The notes under the pieces: model-generated
The model's database searches: none
The model's input: only the letters and a program-made list of their open reading frames with translations
What the model was told of the DNA's origin: nothing
In this document: positions 17,940 to 25,995 of the stretch, piece by piece
Position numbering within the stretch: position 1 is the stretch's first letter
How the letters are laid out: every line of letters starts with the position of its first letter
Assembly (NCBI RefSeq): GCF_003428335.1
Contig: NZ_CP031704.1
Coordinates: 3,038,001 to 3,102,000 of the forward strand
Source of the DNA: Solimonas sp. K1W22B-7
GTDB lineage: Bacteria > Pseudomonadota > Gammaproteobacteria > Nevskiales > Nevskiaceae
Length of the DNA: 64,000 nt
Direction: 5' to 3'
Made by a program: the position numbers and the translations under genes

Positions 17940-20729
17940 ATGGACAAGACCTACGACCCCCGCACCATAGAAGCCCGCTGGTGCGAGGCCTGGGAAAAGA
18001 ACGGCTGGTACACGCCGGAAACCGTCGCGCAGATCCGCGGCGGCGACCGCGCCGCGATGCCGCCGTACAGCATCATGATCCCGCCGCCCAACGTCACCGG
18101 CACGCTGCACATGGGCCATGCCTTCCAGCACTCGGTGATGGACGCGCTGACGCGCTACCACCGTATGCTCGGCTGCGACACCCTGTGGCTGCCCGGCACC
18201 GACCATGCCGGCATCGCCACGCAGATGGTGGTGGAACGCCAGCTCGCCGCGCAGGGCATCAAGCGCACCGACCTGGGCCGCGAGAAATTCCTGGAGAAGG
18301 TCTGGGAGTGGAAGGAGATCTCCGGCAACACCATCACCAACCAGATCCGCCGCATGGGCAACTCCGTGGACTGGACGCGCGAGCGCTTCACGATGGACGA
18401 GATGCTCAACAAGGCCGTCACCGAGGAGTTCGTCAAGCTCCACGAAGACGGCCTGGTCTACCGCGGCAAGCGCCTGGTCAACTGGGACCCGGTGCTGCTC
18501 ACCGCGATCTCCGATCTTGAAGTGGAAGCCGCCGAAGAGAACGGCAAGATGTGGCACTTCCGCTACCCGCTGGCCGACGGCAGCGGCCACCTCACCGTGG
18601 CCACCACGCGCCCCGAAACCATGCTCGGCGACAGCGCCGTGGCCGTGCACCCCGAGGACGAGCGCTACAAGCACCTCATCGGCAGCAACGTGAAGCTGCC
18701 GCTGTGCGACCGCGAGATTCCGGTGATCGGCGACGACTACGTCGACCGCGAGTTCGGCACCGGCGTGGTGAAGATCACGCCCGCGCACGACTTCAACGAC
18801 TACGCCGTGGGCCAGCGTCACAAGCTGCCGCTGCTCAACATCTTCACCCCCACCGCGCACATCAACGACGAAGCCCCCGCCGCCTACCGCGGCCTGGACC
18901 GCTACGACGCACGCAAGCGCGTCGTCGAAGACCTGGAGGCGCTGGGCCTGGTCGAGAAGATCGAAGACCACAAGCTCAAGGTGCCGCGCGGCGACCGCAC
19001 CGGCGTGGTGGTGGAGCCCTACCTCACCGACCAGTGGTTCGTGAACATGAAGGGCCTGGCCGAGAACGCCCTGGCTGCCGCCAAGGACGGGCGCATGCAG
19101 TTCGTGCCCGAGAACTGGATCAACACCTACGACCAGTGGCTGGGCAACATCCAGGACTGGTGCATCTCGCGCAACCTCTGGTGGGGCCACCGCATCCCCG
19201 CCTGGTACGACGAAGAAGGCCGCCACTACGTCGGCCGCAACGAGGCCGAGCTGCGCGCGAAATACGAACTCGCCGACAGCGTGAAACTCAGGCAGGACGA
19301 CGACACCTTCGACACCTGGTTCTCCTCCGCGCTGTGGCCCTTCTCCACCCTGGGCTGGCCCCACAACAGCGAAGACCTCAAGCGCTGGTACCCCAGCAGC
19401 GTGCTGGTCACCGGCTTCGACATCATCTTCTTCTGGGTCGCCCGCATGGCGATGATGGGCCTGCACTTCCTCGGCGAAGTGCCGTTCCGCGAGGTCTACA
19501 TCACCGGCCTGGTGCGCGACGCCGAGGGCAACAAGATGTCCAAGTCCAAGGGCAACGTCCTGGACCCGCTGGACCTGGTCGACGGCATCGCATTGGAAGA
19601 CCTGGTGCTGAAGCGCACCACCGGCCTGATGCAGCCGCAGCTCGCCGCCAAGATCGAAGCCGCCACGCGCCGCCAGTTCCCGCAGGGCATCGAGCCCGTG
19701 GGCGTGGACGCGCTGCGCTTCACCTTCCTGGCCCTGGCCAGCACCGGCCGCGACGTGCGCTTCGACGCCAGCCGCGCCAGCGGCTACCGCAACTTCTGCA
19801 ACAAGATCTGGAACGCCGCCAACTACGTCTTCATGAACACCGAAGACAAGGACTGCGGCCAGGACGAGTCGCTGCCCTGCACCCTGTCGGCCGCCGACCG
19901 CTGGATCGTCTCGCGCCTGCAGAAGCTGGAGCTGGAAGTGGCGGAGCACTTCAAGACCTACCGCTTCGACCTGCTGTCGCAGTCGCTCTACCAGTTCATC
20001 TGGAACGAGTACTGCGACTGGTACATCGAGCTGTCCAAGCCGGCGCTGCGCTCCACCGATGAAGCCACCCTGCGCGGCACCCGCCGCACCCTGGTGCGCG
20101 TGCTGGAGACGTCGCTGCGCCTGCTGCACCCGCTGATGCCCTTCATCACCGAAGAGATCTGGCAGCGTGTCGCCCCGCTGGCCGCCAAGACCGGCCCCAC
20201 GCTGATGCTGCAGCCCTACCCGCTGGCCAACACCGCCAGGATCGACGAAGCCGCCGAGGCCGACATCGAATGGCTCAAGGGCTTCATCCTGGGCGTGCGC
20301 CAGATCCGCGGCGAGATGGACATTGCCCCCGGCAAGGTGCTGCCGCTGCTGCTGCAGAACGCCGGCGCCGCCGACAGCGACCGCCTCACGCGCCTGCAGG
20401 AGGCCATCCAGTTCCTGGCCCGCGTCGAGACCCCGCGCGTGCTCGCCACCGGCGAAGCCGCACCGGAGTCCTCCACCGCCCTGCTCGGCCAGATGACCCT
20501 GCTGGTGCCCATGGCCGGCCTGATCGACAAGGACGCCGAACTGGCGCGCCTGGCCAAGCAGATCGCCAAGCTCGAAGGCGACATGGCCAAGACCGAGGCC
20601 CGCGTGGCCAACCCCAACTTCGGCAAGGCACCAGAGCAGGTGCAGCAGCAGGGCCGCGACATGCTGGCCAGGCAGCAGCAGGACCTGGCGGCACTGAAGG
20701 CGCAGATCGAAAAGATCAGCGCGCTTTGA
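17940..20729 (+). CDS. valS: Valyl-tRNA synthetase
   Basis: Charges tRNA-Val. 929 residues from the ATG at 17940 ([18 protein letters not shown]); upstream in-frame codons cover the leader and were rejected. HIGH motif [15 protein letters not shown] near residue 45, KMSKS motif NKMSKSKGN near residue 530, CP1 editing domain between ([14 protein letters not shown]), anticodon-binding domain, and the C-terminal coiled-coil arm ([21 protein letters not shown]) that contacts the tRNA elbow. A terminator follows 20 bp after the stop. Confidence 0.97.
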   Translation: MDKTYDPRTIEARWCEAWEKNGWYTPETVAQIRGGDRAAMPPYSIMIPPPNVTGTLHMGHAFQHSVMDALTRYHRMLGCDTLWLPGTDHAGIATQMVVERQLAAQGIKRTDLGREKFLEKVWEWKEISGNTITNQIRRMGNSVDWTRERFTMDEMLNKAVTEEFVKLHEDGLVYRGKRLVNWDPVLLTAISDLEVEAAEENGKMWHFRYPLADGSGHLTVATTRPETMLGDSAVAVHPEDERYKHLIGSNVKLPLCDREIPVIGDDYVDREFGTGVVKITPAHDFNDYAVGQRHKLPLLNIFTPTAHINDEAPAAYRGLDRYDARKRVVEDLEALGLVEKIEDHKLKVPRGDRTGVVVEPYLTDQWFVNMKGLAENALAAAKDGRMQFVPENWINTYDQWLGNIQDWCISRNLWWGHRIPAWYDEEGRHYVGRNEAELRAKYELADSVKLRQDDDTFDTWFSSALWPFSTLGWPHNSEDLKRWYPSSVLVTGFDIIFFWVARMAMMGLHFLGEVPFREVYITGLVRDAEGNKMSKSKGNVLDPLDLVDGIALEDLVLKRTTGLMQPQLAAKIEAATRRQFPQGIEPVGVDALRFTFLALASTGRDVRFDASRASGYRNFCNKIWNAANYVFMNTEDKDCGQDESLPCTLSAADRWIVSRLQKLELEVAEHFKTYRFDLLSQSLYQFIWNEYCDWYIELSKPALRSTDEATLRGTRRTLVRVLETSLRLLHPLMPFITEEIWQRVAPLAAKTGPTLMLQPYPLANTARIDEAAEADIEWLKGFILGVRQIRGEMDIAPGKVLPLLLQNAGAADSDRLTRLQEAIQFLARVETPRVLATGEAAPESSTALLGQMTLLVPMAGLIDKDAELARLAKQIAKLEGDMAKTEARVANPNFGKAPEQVQQQGRDMLARQQQDLAALKAQIEKISAL

Positions 20730-20747
20730 GCCCGCACCGCAGCCACG

Positions 20748-20773
20748 AAAAAGCCCGCCATATGGCGGGCTTT
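20748..20773. terminator. Bidirectional terminator between valS and the pilin gene
   Basis: Stem AAAGCCCGCCA / TGGCGGGCTTT with a very small loop, A-rich on one side and T-rich on the other. Serves valS on the plus strand and could serve the convergent pilin transcript on the minus strand. Confidence 0.85.
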
Positions 20774-20867
20774 CTTGTTGCCGGCAGCCTGCAACGCGAG
20801 GGGGCGACTCATCCCCCGCGCGAATCCCCGAAATCAGCCGCCCCCAAGGCCGGCAGGGCAGGACCTG

Positions 20868-21284
20868 CTAGGTGCGACAATCCGCCGGCACGAATCGCCG
20901 GTTCGTCGAATCCGTGGTGCAAGCCCATGTCACGACCCCCCCAGACCCGATCGCCGGGGTGTACGTCAGCACCACCCCTCTCGCCTTGACGGTGCCGGTG
21001 ACGGTCAGCACACCCGAGGCACAGGCCAGCGAGGCCGTGTTGCTGGTGCCAAGGCTCCCGGTGCTCACGCCATTGCAGGACGAGGCATCGATGGAGCCGC
21101 CATCGTTGACGATGTTTTCAGAGACGGTGTCCCGGCCGCTCGCAGCGAGAACCACCAGCTCCGCAACGCGGCTACGGACCGTGTAGTCGAGATAAATGGG
21201 CAAAGCCGTAGCCGCGAGAATGCCAACGATTGCCACGACAATCATTAGCTCTATCAAGGTAAAACCCATCTGATCGCGTTTCAT
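20868..21284 (-). CDS. Type IV pilin, copy 1
   Basis: Major-pilin-type protein, 138 residues. Short class III prepilin leader MKRDQMG followed by the cleaved, methylated helix [20 protein letters not shown], with Glu5 present. The globular domain is short, and the C-terminal disulfide loop is [17 protein letters not shown]. An upstream in-frame ATG at 21374 was rejected because it would place the leader inside the sigma-54 promoter region. Assembled by the type IV pilus machinery, whose genes are not in the window. The gene is paralogous to copy 2 about 560 bp upstream; the globular regions share [13 protein letters not shown] and LTYTP(A/S)IGSGGVV. Confidence 0.93.
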   Translation of the reverse strand: MKRDQMGFTLIELMIVVAIVGILAATALPIYLDYTVRSRVAELVVLAASGRDTVSENIVNDGGSIDASSCNGVSTGSLGTSNTASLACASGVLTVTGTVKARGVVLTYTPAIGSGGVVTWACTTDSTNRRFVPADCRT

Positions 21285-21325
21285 CGCCCTCTCCCCCGCA
21301 GCAACCCTGCTTGGCAGGGGTAAGG

Positions 21326-21340
21326 GCATAGCCCGTGCCA
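21326..21340 (-). promoter_or_regulatory. Sigma-54 promoter of pilin copy 1
   Basis: On the minus strand TGGCACGGGCTATGC, matching the -24/-12 consensus TGGCACG-N4-TTGC with one change, GG and GC elements exactly spaced. Start of transcription would be near 21314, 30 nt before the ATG. Confidence 0.88.
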
Positions 21341-21374
21341 CATTCGTGAAATATGCAATGTGGGGCTTTTTCAA

Positions 21375-21415
21375 CTACTTGACAGACAGGCGACAGTACG
21401 AGCCACGACAGCAAT
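21375..21415 (-). promoter_or_regulatory. Cluster of TGTC motifs upstream of pilin 1 (probable PilR enhancer)
   Basis: Read on the minus strand this stretch has CTGTC, CTGTC and CTGTCTGTC, the (C/G)TGTC repeats known for PilR binding at the Pseudomonas aeruginosa pilA enhancer. It sits 40-80 bp upstream of the sigma-54 element, the right distance for an activator of that class. Confidence 0.65.
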
Positions 21416-21481
21416 GGTCGGGGGTTGACAAAGTTCGTCACTTCAGGGGGCGGGAGGGCTGGCCTGATTGGAATTTCAATG

Positions 21482-21510
21482 CAAAAGCCCGCCTGGGAGC
21501 AGGCTTTTGG
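21482..21510 (-). terminator. Terminator downstream of the pilin 2 transcript
   Basis: CAAAAGCC...GGCTTTTG inverted repeat around a GC-rich centre, ending in a T-run on the minus strand. The rest of 21416-21654 shows no gene. Confidence 0.75.
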
Positions 21511-21654
21511 CGAAGATAGGTTTTACTTAACGGCAGGCCCCATTCTGGGGGTGGGCAAAACCCGGGAGATTGCAGGCAGAAGGCGAGCCTGGCTCCCTTT
21601 CATACCTTCACCGCATGCGCCCCCATCCATTTCCAGCCGGTGTCACAGCAGGCA

Positions 21655-21819
21655 TCAGGGCGCGATGACGATCTTCCACAAAAGAAACAGCCCGCCCTGA
21701 AACATCAAGGCACCCGCGACCAATGCCAGCATCAAACCCTCGGCAGCTGCGCCAGCACTCAGCCAACGCCTGCAGCAAACCCTTGCCCGCTGGAATTGCT
21801 CAAGCACGCCCGGCGTCAT
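21655..21819 (-). CDS. Small hydrophobic protein downstream of pilin 2
   Basis: A 54-residue open frame starting MTPGVLEQFQRARVCC, with GGAG 9 bp before the ATG and one strong membrane span (GLMLALVAGALMFQGGLFLLW). It starts 26 bp after the pilin 2 stop on the same strand and ends before the terminator, so it would be co-transcribed. No family recognised; a pilin accessory peptide is one possibility. The frame stays open upstream into the pilin, so chance is not excluded. Confidence 0.4.
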   Translation of the reverse strand: MTPGVLEQFQRARVCCRRWLSAGAAAEGLMLALVAGALMFQGGLFLLWKIVIAP

Positions 21820-21845
21820 TGCTTCAAGCTCCCGCGCTTCCACTA

Positions 21846-22259
21846 CTAGCGACACTCGGCCGGAACGTAGCGCTGATTCGAAGGATCGGCAGTGCACTTC
21901 CAGGCCACGACGCCGCCGGACCCGATGGACGGGGTATACGTCAGCGCCACGCTCTTGGCCTTGTCGGTGCCGGTGATCACCAGCACGCCTGCGGTACAGG
22001 TGAGCGAGGCAGTGCTGTTGGTGGCAGTGATCGCCGTGGTCACCCCGTCGCAGGAAGCGGCATCGATGGCATTGCCCCGGTTGGCGATGTTCTCGGTGAC
22101 CGTTGCCCTGCCCCCGCTTGCCAGGACCACCAGCTCCGCGACGCGGCTGCGCACCGTGTATTCCTGGTAGATCGGCAGTGCAATGATCGCCAGGATGCCG
22201 ATGATGGCCACCACGATCATCAACTCGATCAAGGTAAAAGCCCGTTGTGCGTGTTTCAT
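21846..22259 (-). CDS. Type IV pilin, copy 2
   Basis: 137-residue pilin paralogous to copy 1. The leader MKHAQRA ends in alanine instead of the usual glycine at -1, followed by [20 protein letters not shown] with Glu5 present. The C-terminal loop is [17 protein letters not shown]. Alanine at -1 is tolerated by PilD in Pseudomonas PilA, so processing is still expected. The ATG at 22259 was chosen because a seven-residue leader is the norm; an in-frame ATG at 22280 is inside the leader RNA. Its own sigma-54 promoter precedes it. Confidence 0.92.
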   Translation of the reverse strand: MKHAQRAFTLIELMIVVAIIGILAIIALPIYQEYTVRSRVAELVVLASGGRATVTENIANRGNAIDAASCDGVTTAITATNSTASLTCTAGVLVITGTDKAKSVALTYTPSIGSGGVVAWKCTADPSNQRYVPAECR

Positions 22260-22298
22260 CGCGTTGCCCCCACAGCCCATATGACTGGCAGGGTCAGG

Positions 22299-22313
22299 GC
22301 ATGGCCCGTGCCA
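22299..22313 (-). promoter_or_regulatory. Sigma-54 promoter of pilin copy 2
   Basis: TGGCACGGGCCATGC on the minus strand, identical to the copy 1 promoter except for one base in the spacer. GG and GC at -24 and -12 are intact; expected start near 22287. Confidence 0.88.
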
Positions 22314-22344
22314 CAGTCCTGAAATCCGTAATGTGGGTCTTTTC

Positions 22345-22412
22345 AGTTACTTGACAGACATGTGTCAGCGACGACAAGGACAGCATTGGTCAGCCACTGA
22401 CAAAGATCGTCA
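22345..22412 (-). promoter_or_regulatory. TGTC-rich activator region upstream of pilin 2
   Basis: Minus-strand reading gives TTTGTCAG, GCTGTCC, TTGTCG and ATGTCTGTC over about 65 bp. This mirrors the arrangement upstream of pilin 1, including the shared TTGACAGACA (plus strand), and fits PilR binding. Confidence 0.6.
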
Positions 22413-22662
22413 GCCATTGGGAGGGGGTTGGGGTGTGGGCGCTTCTCATTGGGCCACCATCGGGGGAATCGATTTCCACGCGGCAACCACTATCGAGTCG
22501 TAGTAAAAACCGAATCCCACCGCCATAGGCAGAGGTACTGATGCTGCCATCGTCTTCAAAACTGGCTTGCGTGTCGATTTTGCAGAGGACTCCTAACGGA
22601 GTTCCGTTTTTCTGCGGAGCACTCCAGCCTCTTACTGATATGTCCGGAAAAGCTGGGGCATT
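22390..22662 (-). pseudogene. Open frame without a start codon, overlapping a dispersed repeat
   Basis: A 90-codon frame with protein-like composition (DTQASFEDDGSISTSAYGGG, RVEIDSPDGGP) that begins after a TGA and has no usable start. Its 5' half is the dispersed repeat at 22570-22665, and its 3' end runs into the pilin 2 activator region. I take it as a gene remnant or chance frame. Nothing else is evident in 22413-22717. Confidence 0.3.
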
Positions 22663-22665
22663 TCA
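22570..22665. repeat. ~95-bp direct repeat, left copy
   Basis: Shares with 30096-30188, in the same orientation, the blocks GATTTTGCAG, GGACTCCTAACGGAGTTCCG, TTTTTCTGC, and CTGGGGCATTTCAG in the same order with small indels between. It contains the imperfect hairpin GGACTCC-TAAC-GGAGTTCC followed by a T-run. The two copies bracket a 7.4-kb segment with the transposase, RHS and immunity genes. Confidence 0.7.
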
Positions 22666-22717
22666 GATTTCAGTTTCCGTCAGATCCTGATCGGTTCAAC
22701 CCGCCCCTTTGCACTGA

Positions 22718-23029
22718 TCATTCGTCTTCAAAGTAGGGCTCACCGGACAACCAGTAGATGTCGTACTTTTTTCTCAGTCCGCTTAGATATGGTTCAACGT
22801 TAGAAGCAAGTTCCACCGCTTGCAGCGTATCAGCTCCGTATACTTCAATCGGCCGTTCAGGCAAGCCTTCAAACTCTATGGTACAGCCAGCGGTTCCAGG
22901 ATCAAAGATGAAATTGACTGAGCCCTCGGTGAGGAGATAGGGCTCACGAATTCCGACAGAAAACTGGTGCCGAATCTTCTGGCCTTTCAGTGAATACAAA
23001 AGATCTCTTTTTGCGAGATAGGACTTCAT
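22718..23029 (-). CDS. Small acidic hypothetical protein, possible orphan immunity protein
   Basis: 103 residues starting MKSYLAKRDLLYSLKGQKI; a GTG at 23044 is an alternative start. No signal peptide or membrane span. Ends in KKYDIYWLSGEPYFEDE and is rich in acidic residues, as many immunity proteins of polymorphic toxins are. Base composition is clearly lower in GC than the flanking housekeeping genes. I do not recognise the family. Its position downstream on the same strand as the RHS cassette, among mobile sequences, is the only hint to function. Confidence 0.6.
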   Translation of the reverse strand: MKSYLAKRDLLYSLKGQKIRHQFSVGIREPYLLTEGSVNFIFDPGTAGCTIEFEGLPERPIEVYGADTLQAVELASNVEPYLSGLRKKYDIYWLSGEPYFEDE

Positions 23030-23239
23030 TCGTAGCCCATGCACTGTCGGTATGATTTATCTGCTGCCGCGAAGCACTTGAACTTCTTCCGCCCAGTCAA
23101 CCCGGCGCAAGTGTTGAGGATACTGTTCTTTAGTGCTTGGCAACTTGCCTGCCTAGAAGATTCTTCGGTACACGCCTCGAATCCACCGGCCGACCCCTTT
23201 TTCTAGCGGGGTGGCCGGGCATTCTTGTTCGCTCGCATG

Positions 23240-23587
23240 CTAGGGAGAGACCCAGCGACTCTTTTTGATGATTTGGCCTGCCACACTCAGCTCAAATGAC
23301 CATGCTTCAGTATCCAAGCTCAGGCGGTTCTCGTACCACAGTCTTTCCACACACGGCTCTCGACACGGTTCCGATGCATATCGGGGAAATAGCGCGCCAG
23401 GCTTCTCGCGGACAGATGGCGCACCCATCTTTTGAATCACGGCCTCTTCGGTGTCGCCGACATTGATCGCGTCGAACGCCTTGCCTTTTTTGCTCGATAC
23501 ATAACTGCACGACGAGACATAAAGGGCAGGAACAACAAGCAGCGACCAGAGCGCGATCTTTACTGCTTTACTAAAAAAAGGGGACAT
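23240..23587 (-). CDS. Small lipoprotein with a BamE/SmpA-like domain
   Basis: 115 residues from the ATG at 23587. Signal anchor MSPFFSKAVKIALWSLLVVPALYVSSCS with a lipobox-like cysteine. The mature part has the SmpA/BamE-like pattern FDAINVGDTEEAVIQKMGAP, then a cysteine pair (PCREPC) and beta-rich LWYENRLSLDTEAWSFELS. Function unknown; too divergent for BamE itself. The RAYT element lies only 22 bp upstream of the ATG, so its native promoter has probably been replaced. Confidence 0.65.
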   Translation of the reverse strand: MSPFFSKAVKIALWSLLVVPALYVSSCSYVSSKKGKAFDAINVGDTEEAVIQKMGAPSVREKPGALFPRYASEPCREPCVERLWYENRLSLDTEAWSFELSVAGQIIKKSRWVSP

Positions 23588-23609
23588 GCTAAAAAAAGAA
23601 AAGAGACGA

Positions 23610-24408
23610 AAAAAGGGGACAGATTTATTTATTTTCCGCTTCAGGCTCTTTCCTCGGCCTGCCCCGCGCCCGATGCTCGACACGCGCGCCGGTGATGCGT
23701 TCGATTTCGTCCACGAATTTCCTGGTACCCGTCAGCTGCCCTCGCTGCAGGGAATCGCGGATCAAGGTCCACTCCCCTTCGGGAATCGCTTCGCGCAGGT
23801 AGCGCGTGTATTCCTGCTTGCGTTCGGCTTCACTTCGGCCCAGGGACAGGTAGCTCGGGTTCCAGTCCAGAAGATCCGCAGGGCGTTGGCCCAGTCGCTC
23901 TTTGGCGCTGGACCAAGCGTAGGTCTGAGGACTGGCCACCATACGGGCGCGGACGGGATTGAGTTCGATATAGCGGCAGCAGGCCAGAAGGTAGCTGTCG
24001 GCTTGAACTAGGCTAGATTTGTAGCGGCTTTCCCATAAGGTGCCACTACGCCCTTCCAGGCGGTTGCGGTAGCGGGTGGCCCGCCCCGCCAGGGCTTTCA
24101 TGAAGGAGCCCAGCGCCGCCGGGCTCTCGCGAGGGCCCAGTAGCAGATGTACGTGGTTGGTCATCAGGCAGTAGGCGTACAGCCGAATACCAAATGTCGC
24201 CTTGAGTTCTCGCAGGTCGCTTACGTACCGCTCGAAATCCTCGTCATCAGCAAACACCACCTGACGATTGTGACCGCGCTGTACGACGTGATGCGGATAA
24301 CCCTCCACCACCAAGCGACCAATCCGAGGCATGGACCTTCCTCCGAGCTAGACGAGCTATCGGTTAGTCTACGCCGGTTTGAAAAATAAATAAATCTGTC
24401 CCCTTTTT
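23610..24408 (-). mobile_element. RAYT-type insertion element with perfect 26-bp terminal inverted repeats
   Basis: 799-bp unit. The left end (23610-23635, beginning AAAAAGGGGACAGATTTATT) is the exact reverse complement of the right end (24383-24408). It encodes a single Y1 transposase; the gene's TAA stop lies inside the left inverted repeat. The motif GGGGACAGATTTATTT is commonly seen flanking this transposase family. Confidence 0.85.
23625..24332 (-). CDS. REP-associated tyrosine transposase (RAYT), full copy
   Basis: 235-residue Y1/HUH transposase of the IS200-like superfamily. HUH motif TNHVHLLLGP near residue 60; candidate catalytic tyrosine in CCRYIELNPVRARMV; conserved RGHNRQVVFADDEDFERY and GTLWESRYKSSLV. 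The ATG at 24332 (MPRIGRLVVEGYPHHVVQRG) is the family-standard start. Such proteins are single-copy domesticated transposases in many genomes and act on REP-type hairpins. Here it has typical IS-like inverted ends and a partial duplicate directly upstream. Confidence 0.92.
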   Translation of the reverse strand: MPRIGRLVVEGYPHHVVQRGHNRQVVFADDEDFERYVSDLRELKATFGIRLYAYCLMTNHVHLLLGPRESPAALGSFMKALAGRATRYRNRLEGRSGTLWESRYKSSLVQADSYLLACCRYIELNPVRARMVASPQTYAWSSAKERLGQRPADLLDWNPSYLSLGRSEAERKQEYTRYLREAIPEGEWTLIRDSLQRGQLTGTRKFVDEIERITGARVEHRARGRPRKEPEAENK

Positions 24409-24919
24409 GGTCCCTCGTCCCCTTTTTGGTCCCCTTTTTGCTCGGGTTCCAGTCCAGAAGATCCGCAGGGCGTTGGCCCAGTCGCTCTTTGGCGCTGGAC
24501 CAAGCGTAGGTCTGAGGACTGGCCACCATACGGGCGCGGACGGGATTGAGTTCGATATAGCGGCAGCAGGCCAGAAGGTAGCTGTCGGCTTGAACCAGGC
24601 TAGATTTGTAGCGGCTTTCCCATAAGGTGCCACTACGCCCTTCCAGGCGGTTGCGGTAGCGGGTGGCCCGCCCCGCCAGGGCTTTCATGAAGGAGCCCAG
24701 CGCCGCCGGGCTCTCGCGAGGGCCCAGTAGCAGATGTACGTGGTTGGTCATCAGGCAGTAGGCGTACAGCCGAATACCAAATGTCGCCTTGAGTTCTCGC
24801 AGGTCGCTTACGTACCGCTCGAAATCCTCGTCATCAGCAAACACCACCTGACGATTGTGACCGCGCTGTACGACGTGATGCGGATAACCCTCCACCACCA
24901 AGCGACCAATCCGAGGCAT
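24221..24919 (-). pseudogene. RAYT, second copy with replaced C-terminus
   Basis: The first 160 codons (24440-24919) are identical to the full copy except for one base (C at 24596 against T at 24009). At 24440 the match stops, inside DLLDWNPS, and the frame runs out through repeat sequence into a nonsense tail. The lost C-terminal third contains helices normally needed for RAYT activity, so it is probably inactive, though both HUH and tyrosine are retained. Confidence 0.85.
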
Positions 24920-25052
24920 GGACCTTCCTCCGAGCTAGACGAGCTATCGGTTAGTCTACGCCGGTTTGAAAAATAAATAAATCTGTCCCCTTTTTGGTCC
25001 GTTTTCGGTCCGGGAGTTCGGTCCGTCCCCTTTTTCGGTCCGTCCCCTTTTT
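24398..25052. repeat. Six copies of an 11-bp element end
   Basis: GTCCCCTTTTT occurs at 24398, 24417, 24429, 24985, 25025 and 25042, mostly followed by GGTCC or CGGTCC. Two of these belong to the inverted-repeat ends; the other four are solo ends stacked beside them. The duplicated 561-bp block runs 23853-24413 and 24440-25000 with a 587-bp offset. Confidence 0.85.
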
Positions 25053-25079
25053 GGTCCTGGAGTTCAGTTCTGCACTCCA

Positions 25080-25985
25080 CTAAAATTTAAAGCGTCCTAT
25101 CCATTCTAGTGCAATCGCTGGATTTGGAGAAGAAAGCATCTCCGCAGATTTTTCTGCCCATAGCTTAACCCGAGGACTCGAAAGGCTTTCTGCTAAATTT
25201 ATGGCCTCTTTCACTTTCTCGACAGTCGAGCTTCTACTCCCAGCTCGCACCAGATCCATAGCTGCCATGGCAGTTATGGAATATAACGCGCTAGTAAAGA
25301 GCGGCAAGTGCGGCGAGTCTTCCCGCGCCACTATTTCTAATATTTTTGTCACATTGTTCGGCATCAAAAGCATGGCCTCCAATCCATCTCCAGCTTCTCG
25401 AGACCGATACGCGAGGATAGATAAATCCGCAGGTCCACTCAAATTTTGATCGAGACGCTTTTCACTACGGTCACGAACTCTTTTGTTGATTAATTTCTGC
25501 AGGACATCACTTTTACTCAGACAGTAATCTTTCAGATTTACAAGAGTTGATTCACGAGCCAGTGTCCAATCGCGAAAGATGCCCACCAAAAACTGTTCTG
25601 TCGAGAAATCTAATTTCTCCATGAACCCCTCTCTAATTTCCTGATCGACCGGAACTATTCCTCCTGGAAATATTGAGGATATCTTACCTAGAACAGCACT
25701 GAGCTCTCTGGCATCAATCAAGCGAGAAAACCCCTTCGCATCTTCCACGTCACCTGCGACAGCACCCTCCAGTAGAGATTGCGCTCCGCCGACTTCCAGA
25801 GCCGTCATCACCTCATACAATGTAACTAAAACCTTACCTTCTACTGGCATTGCGTCATAGTCCGATCGCCCTTGGCATCGAATTGCAGTATCCACTGAGA
25901 ATAGAAAATCTTTAGCATCAAGTGCTGCGATATCGCCAATCAACAGCACACTATCCTTCTTAGGCTTTCTTTTCGTGTGGCTCAT
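25080..25985 (-). CDS. Candidate immunity protein of the RHS cassette, DMP19/DUF4375-like N-terminus
   Basis: 301 residues, cytoplasmic, helical. The N-terminal half has the spacing of DMP19/DUF4375 domains (LVTLYEVMTALEVGGAQSLLEG, then ARELSAVLGKISSIFPGG); the C-terminal half is a separate helical region with no recognised family. It starts 10 bp after the RHS stop with AGGTG upstream of the ATG, the standard toxin-immunity layout. GC is markedly below that of neighbours, consistent with transfer along with the toxin tip. Function as immunity is inference from context; DMP19-like proteins are known among immunity families. Confidence 0.7.
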   Translation of the reverse strand: MSHTKRKPKKDSVLLIGDIAALDAKDFLFSVDTAIRCQGRSDYDAMPVEGKVLVTLYEVMTALEVGGAQSLLEGAVAGDVEDAKGFSRLIDARELSAVLGKISSIFPGGIVPVDQEIREGFMEKLDFSTEQFLVGIFRDWTLARESTLVNLKDYCLSKSDVLQKLINKRVRDRSEKRLDQNLSGPADLSILAYRSREAGDGLEAMLLMPNNVTKILEIVAREDSPHLPLFTSALYSITAMAAMDLVRAGSRSSTVEKVKEAINLAESLSSPRVKLWAEKSAEMLSSPNPAIALEWIGRFKF

Positions 25986-25995
25986 AAATAAGCAC

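Noticed and set aside
17769-20129. 786-codon open frame opposite valS
   Set aside because: Antisense frame to a conserved synthetase; no recognisable domain and skewed composition.
22390-22662. 90-codon protein-like frame as a functional gene
   Set aside because: No start codon, and its ends overlap a dispersed repeat and the pilin activator region.
24221-24919. Second RAYT as an intact gene
   Set aside because: C-terminal third is replaced by out-of-frame repeat sequence, so it is annotated as a pseudogene.
24398-25052. Possible CRISPR array
   Set aside because: Short 11-bp units at irregular spacing belong to transposon ends; no spacers of even length and no cas genes.
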